A DNA stretch of 64,000 nucleotides, from assembly GCA_025618425.1 (NCBI GenBank), contig CM046838.1, positions 15,491,629-15,555,628 on the forward strand, read 5' to 3'. Of this stretch, positions 61,901 to 64,000 are shown in pieces. Under the pieces are notes generated by a model, which saw only the letters and a program-made list of their open reading frames with translations, was not told the origin of the DNA and did no database searches. How positions within the stretch are numbered: the stretch's first letter is position 1; each line of letters starts with the position of its first letter. Both the position numbers and the translations under genes were made by a program. The stretch comes from Heliocidaris tuberculata. Lineage: Eukaryota; Echinodermata; Echinoidea; Camarodonta; Echinometridae.

Positions 61901-64000
61901 GGCACTTGTTGGGCAGTGCTGGCCCCACCTGTCCTGGGTGCTGTTTTCCTAGGTTTGGGACTGGGGCTAAGGCTCTGGATACTGCTACGGCTAGACAGGG
62001 CTGAACGCAACTTCTTCATTGGGGATACTGGCAAGAATCTGAGCCAAAGAATAGGAAGGAAGGCATTAATTCTACAGAAATCATAAGAACATAAGAGAAA
62101 TACATATTTTGCTACAAAATAATGACTGAAGATTGTGACACACCACAACATAATGTATCAATTGGAACAGTTGATTGCATATACATGAAGTGATTGCATA
62201 TACATGTAGTTGATTGCATATAAGTGCATACTGCATATATAAGCTTCGATTCAAATAAATAAAAAAACAGTTGAATTATGGCAATGAAGTTTTTAAAAGT
62301 TTGTATTGTCTATAGTAGAAAAATAAAAATCATCATTGCCCCTCCTGATAACAGTGAAGTATGATACATGTACAAGAACAAAACATCTGTAAGTAAAATA
62401 GGTTGCCAACATTAACAATTGAGTACTTCAGAATATTGTATGGAGAAAATTTTTCTTATCATACGCGTATGTATTACAAAAAGTAAAATTATACCAAGTA
62501 ATAAAGAGTCCTCTTATAAATAAGGGTTACCAGCATAACTGAAAATGAGACCACTTGACTTGTGCAATTAATTAAGAAGACATATGATCTAAAGACTAAC
62601 GGTCATGCATTTACAATGATACAGAATAAATTACATTTCAAATACATTTCAAATTAAAACCGTTACAAGGATGTTTTCAAACAAAGCTTTCACTTTCATA
62701 TCCTGACTATATGTACAGTATCCTTAATTCATGCACTTCCTTTCAAGGATCCAACAGATATGAAATGACCTTGTTCACTTCACTTATTTTTCTTTTCTTA
62801 TTTTTTTCCTTCATATTTCTCTTTCTACAACCAAAATAGTTTTTTGAAAACACTTAAATACAAGCAATATATAATAAGGAACTTAGATTAAATAGGGGGA
62901 TGGGTCATTACAAATACTTCTTTCTAACAAAAATTGATATTTCTTCAAAACCTCTGGGGGAGAATCTAGTCTGCTACATGTACAAAAGAGTAATCCAAAT
63001 CACTATCAGTCTTCATTATATTCAGCTTAGCTTAGGATGGGCTGACAAACACCCTACAGTTGGCAATACTTGAGAAAGAAAGTGAATTTCTTGTGTACAA
63101 ACTATTGTGTCACAATACTTTTAGAACACAATGGACAGGAACTGGTTGAGTGCACACCAATATAACCACTCGTCAAATAGCTTAATATAACCCCTTCAGG
63201 TATTTGAGGATTTGAAAGTAGCTTATGCAGGCTAGGCGATAAAATGTCTCAGATACTTGTAGGTAAAAAAATGATGGAGTACTTCACGTAAAACATTCAA
63301 AATTTGTGAGGCCAACCGCAATTATGATGACCTCACGGTATCAAAAAAGTTATTATACAATTTGAATTTTTATCATTAACAAAATTGTACATACAAACTT
63401 GTTACTAGGTAACAAGTTTGTGTGGCAAGGTAAAATTTAAACAATCACTGTATCAACCAATGATTCAAGAAAACTGAAGTGTCTGGATTTGATAGCTCCT
63501 CATGAAACAGAATCGTCAATTCCATTGTCATGAACATTAATAGTACACTCTTATCATATTAAAGAGGACTACATGCACTACTGTCATGCATTATTTTAAT
63601 CTGACTCCAAAAGAATTTATATTTGGAACTTGGGTAAAATAGAGGTTGACAAAAGAAGAAAATATTTCCATCTCATTCATCATAAGCACACCCACTCATT
63701 ACGACAGAGTCAGGAACTTTGAACCATATTTTTAGAGACACCCACAGAAGTAGGAACACTAGTGGTGTTTTGGTATGAGAGCAAAAATGAAAATCTTATT
63801 CGCAAGGGCTGCTCTTTTAGTGGAAAGTGTTTTTTGTATAGAGATTTTATACATTACAACCCATTGACAGAATTATCACATACCAAAGGCTCTTTTCCAA
63901 GTAATGAGGGTTTTGAGTGGGGCGAATCACCCTCAGTCTCACCTTACTTTTGCTTGAAAGTACTGTATTTGATTTGACTTACTTATAGAGATGCCCATTG
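49793..64000 (-). CDS. depdc1: DEPDC1 (DEP domain-containing 1), 5' end outside window
   Basis: Minus-strand spliced gene. Exons in transcript order: 64000-63983 (partial), 62038-61667, 61338-61160, 59350-59210, 57400-56240 (cassette), 52830-52661, 51463-51287, 50750-50571, 49936-49793. All introns are GT-AG with matching phases. The visible coding sequence is 846 residues with the cassette and 459 without. It encodes the end of the DEP domain ([16 protein letters not shown]), a basic Ser-rich linker, a RhoGAP-like domain ([27 protein letters not shown]...[25 protein letters not shown], continuing in [24 protein letters not shown]) and the C-terminus KPKIKQPML. Human DEPDC1 is a mitotic, nuclear protein upregulated in tumours. 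The canonical RhoGAP arginine-finger motif G-x-x-R-x-S-G is not seen here, as in other DEPDC1 proteins, so GAP activity is doubtful. A single DEPDC1/DEPDC1B ancestor is likely; presence of the large cassette favours the DEPDC1 (A) form. Confidence 0.95.
50309..50452. mobile_element. small foldback MITE bounded by CCTGG (element 50314-50447)
   Basis: Terminal inverted repeats of about 30 bases beginning GGAGCGTTTCATCAAGCGTT, interior CTGATTGGCTGA, 134 bases, flanked by the direct repeat CCTGG (50309-50313, 50448-50452). It lies in the last depdc1 intron. Confidence 0.8.
50571..50750 (-). CDS. depdc1: depdc1 exon, [22 protein letters not shown] segment
   Basis: Acceptor AG 50752-50751, donor GTAGGT at 50570; phase 0 at both ends, 60 codons. 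It encodes [11 protein letters not shown]...[14 protein letters not shown], then [10 protein letters not shown] and KDKKKKLKL, matching the vertebrate ISAQEFDEQK...AIAELLENII...KEKRKKLKQ region; probably helical. Confidence 0.95.
51287..51463 (-). CDS. depdc1: depdc1 exon, [17 protein letters not shown] segment
   Basis: Acceptor AG 51465-51464, donor GTAAAT at 51286; phase 0 at both ends, 59 codons. [20 protein letters not shown] aligns with human MIHTFSRCVLCCAEEVDLDE at the end of the RhoGAP-like region; then [17 protein letters not shown]. Confidence 0.96.
51550..51713. mobile_element. small foldback MITE with CATGG/CCTGA flanks (element 51555-51708)
   Basis: Ends GCCTCGTTACACAA and, read inward from the right, GCCTCATCACACAA; interior has CTGATTGG words. 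Flanking pentamers CATGG and CCTGA are each one change from CCTGG, so this is a diverged member of the group at 29952 and 50314. Confidence 0.6.
51822..52290 (+). mobile_element. 3' end of a CR1/L2-like non-LTR retrotransposon, antisense in depdc1 intron
   Basis: A + strand frame reads [20 protein letters not shown], continuing [12 protein letters not shown], then TAA (51918-51920). WNSLP...S...FKRKLKxYL is the usual C-terminus of CR1/L2/jockey-type reverse-transcriptase proteins. About 350 bases of 3' UTR follow and end with AATAAAGCTGAATTGAATTG at a (GAATT)n tail (52270-52290), a typical microsatellite end. The 5' part is missing; the left boundary is near 51810 or earlier. Confidence 0.8.
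52661..52830 (-). CDS. depdc1: depdc1 exon, second half of RhoGAP-like domain
   Basis: Acceptor AG 52832-52831, donor GTAAGT at 52660; enters in phase 1, leaves in phase 0. It encodes [39 protein letters not shown] and TNMSTRQL, matching human [39 protein letters not shown]. The first residue is Ser when joined to the cassette exon and Gly when joined directly to the exon ending at 59210. Confidence 0.96.
54547..56010. mobile_element. Kolobok-like element with THAP remnant (element 54551-56006)
   Basis: TTAA at 54547-54550 and 56007-56010 flank 1456 bases whose ends are AGGGTGACTAAAATAGA and (read inward from the right) AGGGTGACTAAATTAGA. TTAA duplication, AGG termini and a THAP zinc finger together point to the Kolobok superfamily, whose transposases carry THAP domains. 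Only a damaged THAP region remains, so this is a non-autonomous derivative. It also carries CpG-rich sequence, a TCACGTGA E-box (54740-54747) and TGACGTCA (55833-55840) with an adjacent CCAAT word. Confidence 0.7.
54930..55250 (+). pseudogene. degenerate THAP zinc finger coding region
   Basis: ATG at 54930 starts [20 protein letters not shown] (zinc ligands Cys 54942-54944 and Cys 54957-54959, C-x4-C). About four extra bases after the SL codons (near 54990) shift the frame. [17 protein letters not shown] then follows in frame from 54994. A second shift near 55040-55060 leads to [18 protein letters not shown] in a third frame, giving the last ligands Cys 55092-55094 and His 55101-55103. The C-x4-C...HxFP...LW...W.P...ICSxHF order is diagnostic of THAP domains. 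An Ala/Pro/Ser-rich stretch follows. Two frameshifts make it non-functional as read. Confidence 0.8.
56240..57400 (-). CDS. depdc1: depdc1 large cassette exon (1161 bases, disordered basic region)
   Basis: Acceptor AACAG at 57405-57401 after a CT-rich tract, donor GTAAGT at 56239; phase 1 at both ends, 387 codons, so skippable in frame. It encodes [13 protein letters not shown]..., then [18 protein letters not shown] (compare human NLNSFKSTECLLLSLLH), and a long Ser/Pro/Arg/Lys-rich, probably disordered region. That region has basic clusters ([36 protein letters not shown]) and several R-x-x-S sites. It sits between the two halves of the RhoGAP-like domain. The 5' boundary rests on phase and junction residues; the frame is open for 10 more codons upstream. 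Confidence 0.85.
57401..59209 (-). other. depdc1 intron, 1.8 kb
   Basis: AT-rich intron with a non-LTR/SINE-like tail (58565-58875). A minus frame at 58086-58274 was tested as an extra exon and rejected. Confidence 0.75.
58565..58875 (+). repeat. non-LTR retrotransposon/SINE-like 3' tail
   Basis: Reads ...TTAAATGGGTGCCCGGTAGC...GTGCAGTGTAATGTGCAG...GGTAATAATGCTGTAAGTGCTTTGG...GGCTCTATATAACAAAC then (ATT)n and a T-run (58859-58875). This is the familiar layout of CR1/L2-type 3' UTRs and derived SINEs in marine invertebrates (from memory). Non-coding. Confidence 0.6.
59210..59350 (-). CDS. depdc1: depdc1 exon, [19 protein letters not shown] segment
   Basis: Acceptor AG 59352-59351, donor GTAGGT at 59209; phase 1 at both ends. 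It encodes [19 protein letters not shown] and [20 protein letters not shown], with the RhoGAP-type LPEPL motif; human has VGFERDVFRTIADYFLDLPEPLLTFEYY. The last base G makes Val with the cassette exon or Gly with the exon at 52830. Confidence 0.96.
59420..59834 (-). mobile_element. piggyBac-like MITE, copy 2 (element 59424-59830, inverted)
   Basis: TTAA at 59420-59423 and 59831-59834 flank ends CCCTTTTGAG and GAAAGGG. Reverse complement of the copy at 10608-11017 with scattered differences; same length class (407 versus 410 bases). Confidence 0.8.
60187..60514. mobile_element. foldback MITE with GTATTCTCAAAAG termini
   Basis: Ends GGTCCGTATTCTCAAAAG and, read inward from the right, GGCCCGTATTCTCAAAAG. 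Inside the ends are GGCCTAAATTAAGCC/GGCTTAAGTTAGG inverted words. No clear target duplication (ATATA/ATTAA flanks). It ends two bases before the TTAA of the next element. Confidence 0.7.
60516..61111. mobile_element. TTAA-flanked AGGG foldback, Kolobok/T2-like (element 60520-61107)
   Basis: TTAA at 60516-60519 and 61108-61111 flank ends AGGGCAATCCAACCTTGGTTA and (read inward from the right) AGGGATATCCAACCTTAATAG. Inverted words continue inside: GTGAAAGTTTGAA...AATCGGACAAG against CTTGTCCGATTTCGTTCAAACTTTCAC. 588 bases, no transposase frame. Its right end lies 49 bases from the depdc1 exon at 61160. Confidence 0.7.
61160..61338 (-). CDS. depdc1: depdc1 exon, [16 protein letters not shown] segment
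   Basis: Acceptor AG 61340-61339, donor GTAAGT at 61159; enters in phase 2, leaves in phase 1. It encodes [16 protein letters not shown], then [20 protein letters not shown] and [16 protein letters not shown]. Human has LQTILGVPSLEEVI...[30 protein letters not shown]. No Arg-finger motif is present. Confidence 0.97.
61667..62038 (-). CDS. depdc1: depdc1 exon, DEP end and linker
   Basis: Acceptor AG 62040-62039, donor GTGGGT at 61666; phase 2 at both ends. It encodes [19 protein letters not shown], a Ser/Pro/Arg-rich linker with [11 protein letters not shown], and ends [19 protein letters not shown], matching human FPATSPLKTLPRR and NRELSQEDVEEVWRYVIL. Confidence 0.93.
62039..63982 (-). other. 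depdc1 intron, 1.9 kb
   Basis: AT-rich intron. The only structure noted is a palindrome with 13-base arms at 63393-63421 and a TTGATTGCATATA repeat near 62175-62225. Confidence 0.8.
63393..63421. repeat. perfect palindrome with 13-base arms
   Basis: ACAAACTTGTTAC (63393-63405), spacer TAG, GTAACAAGTTTGT (63409-63421). Confidence 0.85.
63983..64000 (-). CDS. depdc1: depdc1 exon end (DEP domain), cut by window edge
   Basis: The last five full codons read NGHLY, then AA| before a perfect GTAAGT donor (63982-63977), phase 2. Joined to the next exon it gives NGHLYKFLPVSP, matching the end of the DEP domain (human NNQLFRFPATSP). The rest of the DEP domain lies right of the window. Confidence 0.85.
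   Translation of the reverse strand, partial: QWASL

Overview
The window is animal nuclear DNA: an AT-rich background, genes split into short exons with GT-AG introns, many transposon relics and many simple repeats. No prokaryotic operon, CRISPR array or phage-like cassette is visible. The protein matches, the very frequent TACATGTA-type palindromes and the Kolobok/T2-like and pogo-like elements suggest a marine deuterostome, most likely an echinoderm such as a sea urchin. That placement is inference (about 0.6).

Two protein-coding genes lie tail to tail. On the + strand, positions 1-39313 hold the last 12 coding exons of a ZSWIM4/5/6-family gene (SWIM zinc finger protein, probably a Cullin-RING ligase adaptor). 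The exons sum exactly to about 1005 residues in one frame, from the SWIM finger to a family-typical C-terminus. Its first exon or exons lie upstream of the window. One 18.3-kb intron (4913-23229) carries several better-mixed, CpG-containing islands that may be regulatory. The 3' UTR probably runs to about 42010.

On the - strand, positions 64000-49793 hold DEPDC1. The first part of the DEP domain is beyond the right edge. Eight further exons give the DEP end, a linker, the two halves of the RhoGAP-like domain and the conserved C-terminus. A 1161-base exon (57400-56240) separates the two RhoGAP halves. It has phase 1 at both ends, so it can be skipped in frame. This is the layout of the alternatively used large exon of human DEPDC1, and the boundary residues switch in the same way.

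The rest is mostly transposon-derived. There are three TTAA-flanked AGGG elements (Kolobok/T2-like, one with a broken THAP finger), two oppositely oriented copies of a TTAA/CCCTTTC piggyBac-like MITE (one in each gene), and a 1.06-kb hAT-like foldback with a perfect 8-base target duplication. There is also a pogo/Tigger-like MITE with TA target, four small foldback elements each bounded by a CCTGG-like pentamer, a GTATTCTCAAAAG element, and tails of non-LTR retrotransposons (one still with a 32-residue reverse-transcriptase C-terminus). A perfect 220-base tandem duplication lies in the DEPDC1 3' flank.

The two genes have no evident joint pathway; their adjacency is ordinary linkage.
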